The position numbers and the translations under genes were made by a program. DNA of 64,000 nucleotides from Chrysogorgia sp. JL179-B06 (lineage: Eukaryota > Cnidaria > Anthozoa > Scleralcyonacea > Chrysogorgiidae). Location: positions 1,131,001 to 1,195,000 of the forward strand of contig JAYKKM010000263.1 of the NCBI GenBank assembly GCA_035772405.1, given 5' to 3'. The notes under the pieces are model-generated. The model saw only the letters and a program-made list of their open reading frames with translations, had not been told where the DNA came from and searched no databases. Below, in pieces: positions 42,691 to 53,442 of this stretch (position 1 is its first letter; every line of letters begins with the position of its first letter).

Positions 42691-44420
42691 CTTGTCAACT
42701 GTGAACTATGTTTTGCTGCCAACTGTGAACAATGTTGTACTGTCAACTGTGAACAATGTTGTGCTGTCAACTGTGAACAATGTTGTGCTGTCAACTGTGA
42801 ACAATGTTGTACTGTCAACTGTGAACAATGTTGTGCTGTCAACTGTGAACAATGTTGTGCTGTCAACTGTGAACAATGTTGTACTGTCAACTGTGAACAA
42901 TGTTGTGCTGTCAACTGTGAACAATGTTGTGCTGTCAACTGTGAACAATGTTGTGCTGACAACTGTGAACAATGCTGTGCTGTCAACTGTGAACAATGAT
43001 GTGGTGTCAACTGTGAACAATGTTGTGGTGCCAACTGTGAACAATGTTGTGTTGCCAACTGTGAACAATGTTGTGCTGTCAACTGTGAACAATGTTGTGC
43101 TGTCAACTGTGAACAATGTTGTGGTGCCAACTGTGAACAATGTTGTGCTGTCAACTGTGAACAATGTTGTACTGTCAACTGTGAACAATGTTGTGGTGCC
43201 AACTGTGAACAATGTTGTGTTGCCAACTGTGAACAATGTTGTGCTGTCAACTGTGAACAATGTTGTGCTGTCAACTGTGAACAATGTTGTGGTGCCAACT
43301 GTGAACAATGTTGTGCTGTCAACTGTGAACAATGTTGTACTGTCAACTGTGAACAATGTTGTGCTGTCAACTGTGAACAATGTTGTGTTGACAACTGTGA
43401 ACAATGTTGTACTGTCAACTGTGAACAATGTTGTGCTGTCAACTGTGAACAATGTTGTGCTGTCAACTGTGAACAATGTTGTGGTGTCAACTGTGAACAA
43501 TGTTGTGGTGTCAACTGTGAACAATGTTGTGGTGTCAACTGTGAACAATGTTGTGGTGCCAACTGTGAACAATGTTGTGGTGCCAACTGTGAACAATGTT
43601 GTGGTGTCAACTGTGAACAATGTTGTGGTGCCAACTGTGAACAATGTTGTGGTGCCAACTGTGAACAGTGCTGTGGTGCCAACTGTGAACAATGTTGTGC
43701 TGTCAACTGTGAACAATGTTGTGCTGTCAACTGTGAACAATGTTGTGCTGTCAACTGTGAGCATTGTTGTGCTGTCAACTGTGAACAATGTTGTGCTGTC
43801 AACTGTGAGCGTTGTTGTGCTGTCAACTGTGAGCGTTGTTGTGCTGTCAACTGTGAGCGTTGTTGTGCTGTCAACTGTGAGCGTTGTTGTGCTGTCAACT
43901 GTGAACAATGTTGTGCTGTCAACTGTGAGCATTGTTGTGCTGTCAACTGTGAACAATGTTGTGCTGTCAACTGTGAACAATGTTGTGGTGTCAACTGTGA
44001 ACAATGTTGTGCTGTCAACTGTGAACAATGTTGTGCTGTCAACTGTGAGCATTGTTGTGCTGTCAACTGTGAGCATTGTTGTGCTGTCAACTGTGAACAA
44101 TGTTGTGCTGTCAACTGTGAACAATGTTGTGCTGTCAACTGTGAGCATTGTTGTGCTGTCAACTGTGAACAATGTTGTGCTGTCAACTGTGAACAATGTT
44201 GTAGTGTCAACTGTGAACAATGTTGTGTTGTGGTGTGAACAATGTTGTACTGTCAACTGTGAACAATGTTGTACTGTCAACTGTGAACAATGTTGTACTG
44301 TCAACTGTGAACAATGTTGTGCTTTCAACTGTGAACAATGTTGTGCTTTCAACTGTGAACAATGTTGTGCTGTCAACTGTGAACAATGTTGTGTTGTCGA
44401 CTGTGAACAATTCTGTCGAC
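42691..44420. repeat. 24-bp satellite, about 72 units
   Basis: The unit AACTGTGAACAATGTTGTGC plus TGTC (24 bp) repeats almost without indels; one disruption lies at 44222-44240. Because 24 is a multiple of 3 and the unit lacks stops in several frames, long open frames run on both strands (VNNVVLST, AQHCSQLT, TLFTVDST). Variants are at the CTGTC/GTGCC positions and AACAATG/AGCGTTG. A seven-unit pattern appears twice in 43021-43356. No start, splice or composition evidence supports a protein. Confidence 0.95.
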
Positions 44421-44738
44421 AAGGTTGTTCAGTTATGATAACAAGGTTGTTACAGCGTTGTTTGTTACGATCTGTTAACAACGTTCAGCAGCTATCGTCT
44501 CTCGTGTTTTTTCTTTCTTTTCCCTTGTGCCGTTACTAGTTATTTATTTCTTAATTCACCACGAAAAGCAAGAAAACAGTTATAATGAAATGTTTATTTA
44601 AAACCCTCTGTCTGGGCACACTTTATACCTGCTTACTGGACTAACTCGTCAGCGTTCGTTCGTTCACTCCATTCATATATTTCCGTTCAATCAATTTTTC
44701 ATTTCATTTAGCCATTCATTTAACTAACCATTGGCCAG
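44421..44738. other. Intergenic, nothing recognised
   Basis: Repeated CATTC words at about 44650-44725 only. Confidence 0.4.
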
Positions 44739-44742
44739 TTAA

Positions 44743-45219
44743 AGTGCCCCTAACCTTAAAATTTTTATTGTCTTATTTGGAAGAACTTTTAAAATGATAA
44801 AGTAACTTATTTTGAAGATTTTCGTTTCTTCGCTTTCTTTTTTAGATATATCAGTTTGTTTGATATGCAAATGTCTGGTATTTACTGACCACTTGCATAA
44901 TGAGTTATGAGAGAATGTTATATATTTTTGCGTTCATCAAATAAAAACACTAAAGTGTGAATAACACGTGTGCGTGTTTCTCCCACAACACCAAACCTCT
45001 CGATTTTAAAGGATTTCGTTCGAGAATGAAAGAGATACACACATTTCTCCAATAAGTCATTATGCATGTGTGACGTAAATTCCGGACATTTTCATATCAA
45101 ACAAACTCATATATCTCAAAAAGAAAGCGAAGAAACGAAAATCTTCAAAAGAAGTTACTTTATCATTTTAAAAGTTCTTCCAAATAAGACAATAAAAAAT
45201 TTTAAGGTGAGGGGCACTT
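44743..45219. mobile_element. TTAA-flanked palindromic MITE, family A copy 2
   Basis: The ends AGTGCCCCTAACCTTAAAAT and AGGGGCACT pair over nearly the full 477 bp. TTAA is at 44739-44742; the right flank has one extra T before TTAA (45220-45223). It matches 35650-36125 closely. Confidence 0.9.
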
Positions 45220-45223
45220 TTAA

Positions 45224-45701
45224 CAATCAACACGGAAGTGAAATTTCATTGATAATATATTATAAATACAGTGATATAAAAATTAATTTTCAGACTATAT
45301 TGTTCGCATGTTATTTTCCCGTCGATCTATCCACAGCAGTCCTTAGAGGATCCTTTAGCCTCCACCTATCCCTCATAAACCTCATTGGCTCGTATATTTT
45401 ACTCTTCTTTCCTTTTGCTCGAGATTTTCTGTACCCTACAATCAAACAAAGAGCAAATACATTGGATTGACGAGAAAATACATTGAACTGGTTACCAGGG
45501 GTGAGAGGTGTGGCAGCCATCTCGACAACGAATTCTTCCCAAAAATAACTCTACTAAAAATTATTTAATAATTTATTAAATTAATTAATTTATTTATTTA
45601 TTTATTTTTAATTAATTAATTAATTTATTACTCTATTATAACTCTTACTTACTAAAGCCTGATAATAATACTAACGGACTAATGCTAATATAAACCTTAA
45701 T
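45224..45701. other. Intergenic, AT-rich
   Basis: A TTAATTAATTTATTTATTTA run lies at 45560-45630. No supported gene. Confidence 0.5.
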
Positions 45702-46169
45702 GGGGAACTGTACCCAAAAAATAAATAACTTTTAAATAAAAGTCCTTTAGAAATGTTAATAGTTTTACAGTATGGTAATAACTAAAGTCACTAGAGGTAG
45801 TTTTCAAGATGTTAGGCCACATAAAATAAATTACTTGATTCTCCTCACTACATTTTGAAAATGTCGAGGCGGCGGGCGGTTTATATTTTATATCAAAATA
45901 TAAAAAATATTCCTGAAAATTTGGAAATTGGAGCAGGAGGTTTTTTTATATTTCCTTGTTTTCCGAAATATTCTTATCTTGAAGTTACGGTAGTGTGCAC
46001 ACATACTAAGTACAGCCCAAACGGGAAAAGTTGAAAGCCAGTTTATTTAAAGGGTCTTCATATTTCCCTCGATTTAGATTTAAAGAATATTTTACAAAAA
46101 TATAAATACCAAAAATGTCCTGTTTTATATGTCAGATTTACGAATAAATAACAGTCAGATCAGTGAAAA

Positions 46170-46330
46170 ATTAAAGTAAAATTCGTACACCGCACCAAAG
46201 CTGTGGAATTCATTGCCACAAGAAATTAGAAGCATTGATATTTTAAGTAGCTTTAAGTCAGCACTTAAGACTTTTCTTTTTTAAAATTAATAGTTTTTTG
46301 TTCATAGTGGTAATATATGTATAATAAACA
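46170..46330 (+). mobile_element. LINE 3' end fragment
   Basis: AAGCTGTGGAATTCATTGCC then AAATTAGAAGCATTGATATT encode the KLWNSLPQEIRSIDIL motif seen in the copies near 58440, 62390 and 62930. It is very short and lies within the left arm of the foldback. Confidence 0.65.
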
Positions 46331-47220
46331 GGTTTCTCCACCCATGACCCAGTTATGATTGAATCAAAATAATGAATAATATACGTCAACTGAGTGCAAC
46401 ATCTCAAAGTATAGTTAATATTTATGACATATGTATACAGTATTTTCTATTTCCGTCTGAATGACTAGAGTAACCGCTGTGCCACTAAAAACATTAAAAC
46501 AACATATAAACAATCCAAGTAATAAAAAAGAGAAAAGTCTGTCCAAGCATCGTCACTAGCACTCCTGAGATATTGGAAGATGAAGAACAACTCCTTGTAC
46601 GTCTCCTTACTCCTCTGGCATGTAGTTCAATTAATGGTGCCATCCACACGGCGCCATCTCTTTGATTTATCTATATTTACGAACATTTTCCGACGATTTG
46701 TGGATATGACGTCACTACATCAACTGAGTGCAGAATAGCCTCACCCGTTTTCATTCTCATATTTTATGCTTGTGGATGCCGCCATTTTGTGTAATTCTGG
46801 AGTTTGCATGACGGCTCAACGTCATGAGTATGACGTCAAAATTGAAAGGAAAACCACCGCTGTACATTAACTTTGAGCCGTCGAGCAAACTCTAAAATGG
46901 CGGCGTTCAGAAGCATAAAATACGCAACATGTCCTCACTCTTATAATGACTATAATGATCAATCAACCATTCCTGTTAAAATGATGATAATGTTCAATTT
47001 AAGAGCGACTCTACTAAGAGTCGCGCATGCGTATAACAGTCAATTACTATCCCACAAGCTTAGTATCACTCACTAGTCTATAAATGTACATGCTCAAATA
47101 TGGGAGTGGATGGGGAAAAAAATTTGCAGGGGGTTAGGGTTAGAAAACCCATTAGGCGGGGGGTTAGGGTTAGGATCTTTGTTGTGTTGGGGTTGGGTTC
47201 TATACGGTGGCCCAGAAGTG

Positions 47221-47420
47221 TCACAACACATTTCACAATTCGCAACACATTTCAAAATTCGCAACACATTTCAAAATTCGCAACACATTTCAAAATCGAC
47301 AACACATTTCAAAATCGACAACACATTTCCAAGTAGAGGTTCACAACACAATTAAATTTACGCAACACAATTCAAAATTCGCAACACATTTCAAAAGTCA
47401 ACAACACGTTTCAAAAATCC
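47221..47420 (+). repeat. Left subterminal 19-bp repeats of the transposon
   Basis: About ten copies of CAACACATTTCAAAATTCG with small changes (AATCGA, AAGTCA). The same unit occurs inverted near the right end. Such arrays are typical transposase-binding sites, an inference here. Confidence 0.88.
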
Positions 47421-47513
47421 ATTTGTAGCCTGAATATCAGGTGGAGTCTGCACGCAGGCTAGAAAACCAGCCGTTCTGTATACTACATGTTAGCTGTGTT
47501 TAAGGTCTTCAAG

Positions 47514-48789
47514 ATGGCGGAGAACTGTTTTGCATATTGCCATCAATGTGGAAACGAAATCGAGAGGGAATTTATATATTGTTCGCAGTGTGGAACAAAA
47601 GTTGAGACTGGACTACCTTCCTATAGAGTTATTCTAGGAGGGCAATCACTTTCTGAGCGAGAGATTATCGAAAGCTATTTCAACAGTGGGTTTGAATACG
47701 AAGCAATTCTGCAGTTCCTGAGTATTAGTTCCATAACATCGAAATGTCAATGTCCACCCTAAAGCGTCGTTTGAAAGAGTTTGGTTTGCAACGAAAGCAT
47801 CACGAGGGAATAAATATGAATGAGGTAACCGAAATTATGAGAAGAGAGTTGAATGGGCCTAGTTGTATGTTCGGTTACAGAGCAATGTGGCATACGTTAC
47901 GTGTGAAGTATGGCTTATTCGTTCCACGAAATGAGATCCAAGTACGTTTGAAGGAGCTAGACCCACAAGAATCACAAGACAGGAGACGTCACAGATTGAA
48001 ACGAAGGGTGTACCAGGTACCAGGACCAAATTACTGTTGGCACGTGGATGGATACGACAAGATTAAACCCTATGGGTTCCCCATTCACGGAGGGATAGAT
48101 GGATATAGCCGTCGTTTGTTATGGCTTAAGGTTGGGCGAACTAACAATGATCCAGCTGTAACAGCAAAGTATTACCACAACTGTGTTGAAGAACTTGGAG
48201 GATGTCCTCGGTTACTGAGAACGGACTGCGGAACTGAAAATGGTCTTATGGCTACGATGCAGTGTTCGCTGAGAGCAGAAGGAGATGATGAACTTGCTGG
48301 AGAAAAATCTCATCGGTATGGACCGTCAACTAGTAACCAACGAATTGAGTGCTTTTGGTCTCAGTTAAGGTGTGGTCGTACCAACTGGTGGATAAACCTG
48401 TTTAAAGATCTTGCTGACAGAGGAATGTTGCATGTAGGAAATATCATTCACATGGAAGCTCTCTGGTTTTGTTTTGCAGAGATTATTCAACAAGATTTGA
48501 ACTTTTTTGCCCTTTATTGGAACACACATTACATTCGCCAATCAAGGCATGAAACCATTGCTGGAAAACCAGATGAATTGTTTTTCAAAGCAAAGGTGCA
48601 GTAAACCATCTGCAACCTGCAGATGATGTCATTATGGAAGAATTAAAATGCAAATGTAAAGAGTCTGCTGAGCCAAATGTCTACCAGGAGTACTTCAGTT
48701 ATGTATTGTCAAATGAGAACTTGTCAAAGCCAAAACACTGGCAAGAAGCCATCGAGTTGTTTCAACGTCTAATTGCAGTTGCAATATAG
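47514..48789 (+). pseudogene. Zinc-ribbon, HTH and DDE integrase-type transposase, frameshifted
   Basis: The likely start is the ATG at 47514 (context AAGATGGCGG). The first segment has a zinc ribbon (CHQCGNEIEREFIYCSQCG) and the start of an HTH (SEREIIESYFNSGFEYEAIL). One frame change at about 47730 leads to TLKRRLKEFGLQRK and an integrase core with catalytic D in CWHVDGYDK, D in LRTDCGTEN and E in NQRIECFWSQLR. The D-D spacing is 59 and D-E 41 residues. A second frame change at about 48598 restores a C-terminal tail (VYQEYFSYVLSNENLS... to the stop at 48789). Together about 425 residues. It would cut and join the element ends in the nucleus. The catalytic triad is intact; only the frame is broken, by mutation or consensus error. 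Confidence 0.85.
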
Positions 48790-49445
48790 TTTTATTTTTG
48801 ATATTTCAGTAATATGTGATTTACCCTTCTTTCAGTATTATGTGATCTAACCTTCATGTAATTTGAACTATGCTAATATGCATAACTAACAGTATTATAT
48901 TTTAAAGCAAAAATCAATAGTCATTTAGGAACAACATAGTGTTAGAAATGCAAAATGAAAATGAACCTTTTATGGAGTAAATGCTTGTTATAAACATAAT
49001 CTCCAACCCCCCACCACCTCACCACCTCATTTCATTCACCAAAAGTGCAAAGGGTGCCCTTTTTACCTGAAGTACATTTATTATGTTATATGAAAATCAT
49101 TAAATATGCAAAAATGCAAGTTAATTACAGAAATCAATGATACAGAATCTAAAATTGTCAAATTCATAAATGATATCAAACATGAATATTATTTTAGTAA
49201 ATGAGTTCAAAAAGACTAGTTGAAATGTTGTTTAACTACTTAACTGAAATAGACACCAGTAGCGAAGTTTGCCATAGCAACTGGTCATGCTATGCAAATT
49301 TTGAAATGATTTACATATTTAGATCTTTAGAAATGTATTGTTTTCAAAATATGCAGATGTTTATAAATTAGCATAGCACGACCAGTTGCTATGGCCAGCT
49401 TCGCCACCGATAGACACCAAGAAATTCAACAGTACCAAACAGTAT
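48790..49445. other. Spacer between the convergent transposon genes
   Basis: AT-rich 3' UTR-like sequence with the hAT MITE at 49257-49410. No further frame is supported. Confidence 0.6.
49257..49410. mobile_element. 154-bp hAT MITE nested in the transposon
   Basis: The ends CAGTAGCGAAGTTTGCCATA and its near-complement (from CGGTGGCGAAGCTGGCC) fit the hAT CAGNG rule. The 8-bp target duplication ATAGACAC lies at 49249-49256 and 49411-49418. A relic of the same family (GTTGCTATGCCCAGCTTCGC) lies at 58084-58110. Confidence 0.9.
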
Positions 49446-51892
49446 TTACACAGTACCAAAGCCAGGGGACATCAAAATGCAAGATGTGACATCATTCATA
49501 AATGATTCGTAGTTTAAAAGAGAATCATTTACTGGTAATATGAGTTTGTTTGAACAAGTGTTTGCTTCCAATTTACGCTTGGTATCAAAATGATTGAAAG
49601 CAATTGAAGGTTGTGGGTCAAATCCTACTGCAGGAACTGATGCACTCCCAGTGACAAATTGCAACACATCTCCAAGAGAGAAAATCACTTCATTTACACT
49701 TTCCGTTGTAGAATCATAAAGAGAACCTTTCACTTGACTTGCTTCAATGTCTTCCAAATACCGGGTGAAATTAAAGGCGATTGCTTCTTCTTGAAATCGC
49801 TTGTTTCCTCCTTCTGGGGAAAATTCGATGTGGAACATGTCATCAACACTTTCAGCACTTAACTGATTCTGGGAACAGTTCTGAAATAGTGCACGAGCTT
49901 TTTCAGGGTTTTGTCGAATCATATCCAAAAAACCGAACAGCTCCAAACCTTTAATGAATTGTTCCATATGTGGCAGAGAATGCAACACTGTGTAGTGAAG
50001 AGAGATGTAACGCATCAGTGAAGCCTTGTCCTCCATGGTAATAATTGGTTTGGTGTAACCAGCTTTGAAACGCAGGGTGCAGTCGAAGGAAGCCAACTGC
50101 TTAAAATCTTCAGAGTCAGTTGTCCTATCTAGCTCCTCCAATTTACTTCTCACCTTCACATTGGGTACATCAGCAATTGATGTGCAGACCTTTCCAACAT
50201 TGCCATATAGGAGGTAATCCACAACAGATGGTGCAAAGAAACTTGGGTTTGGTGCACCTTGGATAATGGCCATTGCACAAAGCTTACCATACTTCATATA
50301 ATCTTGTTGTTCCAGAGCAACAACGTTATTTGAAAAGCATTTATTGTTACTCTCTCCAACAAACATCGAGTTGGAATCATTCATACTCTTATGAAGCAAG
50401 GAAAAGAACTCGCGTTTGGGGCCACCTTGGTCAACTGCAGGCTCTCCAACAAATTGGACACGTAAAACATTCACAAGATCTTCGTCAGAGCATCTATTCA
50501 TTTTCACTTTGGCATCTTCCCAGACATGGCTCCTTCTGACTTTAATTCTTAGCGAAAAATCTTTCTTGAGATTTTTATTGGCCAAATCAGCAATGATTTC
50601 ATGAAGCATGTCATTTTCATTTTCTTTGATTGTTTGTTCACCATCAGTAGGAATGTTAATATCACTTACTGAGTTGTCATTGTCCATAAACTCTGGGTCA
50701 TTATCAATATTATTGCAAAAATCAAACGCAGCATAGACTTCTTCGTGTGTTGTGGACTGTGGTAGGCTTGAAACAATGGAATTCACAGTAGCCCTCAAGA
50801 TTGTTGTTCGTTTGCAATAGGGCTTCCCTGACATCTGATGAACTTAATTGAGGGAACATCTCTATCAATAGAAGTTCATGAGTACAATCTCTATTTTCAG
50901 GTGATGTAATAGGAATCATTGGTGCGTCAACACTAGGTGCCACAGATGCATTACTGGAAGTTGCAGTGATGCTTCTATTACAAGGTGATTCCATTGTTGG
51001 AGAACTGGATGCAACTGTTGTTGCCACGCTACATGCCACTGTTGCTGTTGATGATCCTGTTGTTGTTGCACTGGACATAGTAACTGTTGGTGTTCCCATT
51101 GATGCTAGTGTAGAAGTTTTGTTTTCAAGGCTATCTTCATTCTCAGATTCCACGTCACTCTCACTTGATGATTTGACCAAACACTGTGCTAATGAGGCAA
51201 TTGTGCAATCGATATGATCACGCGATGAGCAAACAAAAAAGCTTATACGGTGATATGACTTTCCATATTCTGCTTGGTATTTATACAGAACGAAGTCATC
51301 ATCGCTTTCTTTTAATTTATCGACCTCAGTACCATCAGGATAGAGTAAAACATATTCAGTGCTATCTTTAATTATGTTCTGAAAATGTGCTTTATGTTTC
51401 GCCAAACCAGCATTCAGAATTTCATTCTTTAAGGAAGCCTTTGGAACTTTTATGGGTAAATTTTTACCTCGCTGTGGTTTTAGTTCACTTCCATGGAACT
51501 TTTATGGGTAAATTTTTACCTCGCTGTGGTTTTAGTTCACTTCCATCAAAAAACATGATGCCTATGTTTACCTTGACATCGCCTGTTTTGTCCACGTTAG
51601 CAGCATCCTTTTTCCGTTTAGCTGCATTTCCTGTCGGTCTGAAATTGGACGCTCGTTCTTTACTTTTCTTCAGTTGAAAATTTTCAAACGTAGCCGTAGT
51701 CGTAGACGAGGTTGCCGTACTTTTAGTGCGGTTGCATGTCGAGGTCGAGGCACCAGTGTCAGACTGTTCCGTCGACACACCTGGTAAATCCAATGAACCA
51801 TTAGCAGCAACAGGCGAAGCGGTTCCACACTTACAGCAAAATTTATGGTTTTCGCTAAGCTTATTTCCACACAATGTGCAAAACATGTTCAT
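49446..51892 (-). pseudogene. Zinc-ribbon, CUE and HECT-domain E3 ubiquitin ligase of the transposon, frameshifted
   Basis: The likely start is the ATG at 51892 or 51886, giving an N-terminal zinc ribbon (MFCTLCGNKLSENHKFCCKC). A Ser/Thr-rich linker follows. Then comes a CUE-like ubiquitin-binding motif (LIEMFPQLSSSDVREALLQT, about 50874-50791) with the MFP signature. The HECT domain opens with FVGEPAVDQGGPKREFF and ends with the catalytic Cys in ANTCSNKLILPV (Cys 427 of the last frame), finishing GFGTV at 49446. An exact 52-bp tandem duplication (51443-51494 and 51495-51546) breaks the frame, as does a one-base shift near 50790. The intact form would be about 800 residues. The domain order suggests a ubiquitin ligase with ubiquitin binding; its substrate is unknown. 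It resembles transposon-borne proteins often labelled G2E3-like in databases (recall, unverified). Confidence 0.85.
51443..51546. repeat. Exact 52-bp tandem duplication
   Basis: GGAACTTTTATGGGTAAATT... to TTCACTTCCAT is present twice back to back with no difference. 52 is not a multiple of 3, so it breaks the E3 ligase frame. Confidence 0.97.
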
Positions 51893-52009
51893 TAGGCCAT
51901 CTTTCTCATATTGCCACGTGCAATTAGGACAACATAGGACAATGGTGGATACTTGTATTGTAACACCAAGAAGCCTCAACTATCCTCATTAACCGCTTCT
52001 TGATTTGCG

Positions 52010-52190
52010 TTGCGAATTTTGATTTGTGTTGCCAATTTTGGTTTGTGTTTCAAATTTTGATTTGTGTTGTGCTTAATTAATTTTGTTGTGAGATTTGACT
52101 TGCAAAAGTGTTGTTAATTTTGAAATGTGTTGTATATTTTGAAATGCGTTGTTGACATTGAAATGTGTTGCGAATTTTGAATTGTGTTGT
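52010..52190 (-). repeat. Right subterminal repeats of the transposon
   Basis: About nine copies of the complement of the left unit (GAATTTTGAAATGTGTTG), more diverged than at the left end. Confidence 0.85.
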
Positions 52191-52727
52191 GACACTTCTG
52201 GGCCACCGTAGTTCTAGCATTAAATTAACAAGTCGCTCTTAATTTGATCATTATCATCATTTTAACAGGAATGGTTGATTGATCATTATAGTCATTATAA
52301 GAGTGAGGACATGCTGAAATACGAGAATGAAAACGTTATTTCTCAAGTACAAGAGCAGATGCCGTAAAACTATTAACATTTCTAAACATTTTACTTAAAA
52401 GCCTTTTATTTAAAAGTAATTTATTTTTGGGTACAGTTCCCCAATAGTACAGTTCTCCAGAAACACAGTTTCCTAAAAGTTTCAGAAACTTGTTTCGCAA
52501 AATAGAACAGTGTTCTAATCAGGGAAACTTTGTTTACGAAAAATATACCTTTATGGCACTAAACGGGATTGTTTCTTACTATAGTAGTGAACTTCTTGTT
52601 CTTTCTGTTCCACATCGCACCCTTAGAGCGGCTGGTAAGTAAGATGCTGCTTCAGCAACCTGCATTTGCCCTTAAGTCATGCGCCAAATATATCATTTAC
52701 AATATATATGCTTCATCTAGAAATTAA

Positions 52728-53060
52728 AGTGCCTGTTTGGGGATTTTACATATTACGAAAATTTCATCTTCATGCCTTTTTAAAGTAGAATTACTGTTAT
52801 ATTTTCACAGGAAATGACGTCAAAGCAGGGACACGCGAAGTCATTGCACACTAATTAAACAGTGAAATACAAAGAAAGTTTGGCTCTGAACTTTAAACAC
52901 ATCTGTTTGGATAACATTCGCTCAATTCCCAAACTTTCATTGTATTTCACTGCTGAATCAATGTGCAATGTTTTTGCATGTCCCTTGCTTTGACGTCATT
53001 TTCTGTGTAGAGTATAAATCACTTTTGCAGGGCAAGATATTTTACAATTGTTCTCAAGAA
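52728..53060. mobile_element. TTAA-type MITE, right end lost
   Basis: The left end AGTGCCTGTTTGGGGATTTT after TTAA (52724-52727) matches 59866-60263 in the arm (GAAAATTTCATCTTCATGCC, ATGACGTCAAAGCAGGGACA). The expected right terminus is not found. Confidence 0.7.
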
Positions 53061-53406
53061 ATTTATGAATTTGTTTGAGGACACTGTGAACCAAATTTCC
53101 CTAATATTTTTATTTCGTCAAAAAGAGATTAATGGGTTATCGGTGAAAATGGTATACGTCTCCGGATGATTTTTTTTATTTATTTAAACATATTTCGAAA
53201 ATACATTTTCTCCAAGAGCAATGGAAAATGTTTTGACTTTTCATTTTTGATCATTTTTGACAACAACGGAAACATTCTCAGTGTATTCTGGTCTAGTTTG
53301 TGTACAGAAATCAAGTTTCTGAGAAACCAGAAAATGTATATCGTAAACTGCGGAATATAAGCCCTGGGCTTATACAATTTCGTAAGGGGTTTTGGGTTCT
53401 TATAAA

Positions 53407-53442
<36 letters not shown>

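Larger units (their letters stand above)
47203..52210. mobile_element. 5008-bp DNA transposon (integrase-type DDE; IS3EU-like) carrying an E3 ligase
   Basis: The terminal inverted repeats begin TACGGTGGCCCAGAAGTGTC and are identical for 28 bp, then similar to about 50 bp. The 6-bp target duplication GTTCTA lies at 47197-47202 and 52211-52216. Both ends carry arrays of a CAACACATTTCAAAATTCG unit in inverted orientation (47226-47420; 52010-52190). Inside are two convergent genes: a DDE transposase (47514-48789, plus) and a zinc-ribbon/CUE/HECT protein (51892-49446, minus). The integrase-like catalytic core and 6-bp duplication suggest the eukaryotic IS3EU group; that name is from memory and unverified. 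Both genes carry frame breaks, so this copy is probably non-autonomous though structurally complete. Confidence 0.92.
45702..52442. mobile_element. Foldback element GGGGAACTGTACCC, split by the 5-kb transposon
   Basis: The left end GGGGAACTGTACCCAAAAA (45702) and right end TTTTTGGGTACAGTTCCCC (to 52442) are complements, continuing through CTTTTAAATAAAAG and TTAATAGTTTTAC. A further arm pair at 46925-47010 and 52225-52312 (CCTCACTCTTATAATGACTA) also matches. With the transposon at 47203-52210 removed, this is one element of about 1.7 kb, with extra sequence in the left arm. The flanks show a possible 3-bp AAT duplication. Confidence 0.7.

Noticed and set aside
42663..44539. Frames of 515, 591 and 615 codons on both strands
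   Set aside because: They exist only because the 24-bp satellite unit is a multiple of 3 and stop-free in several frames.
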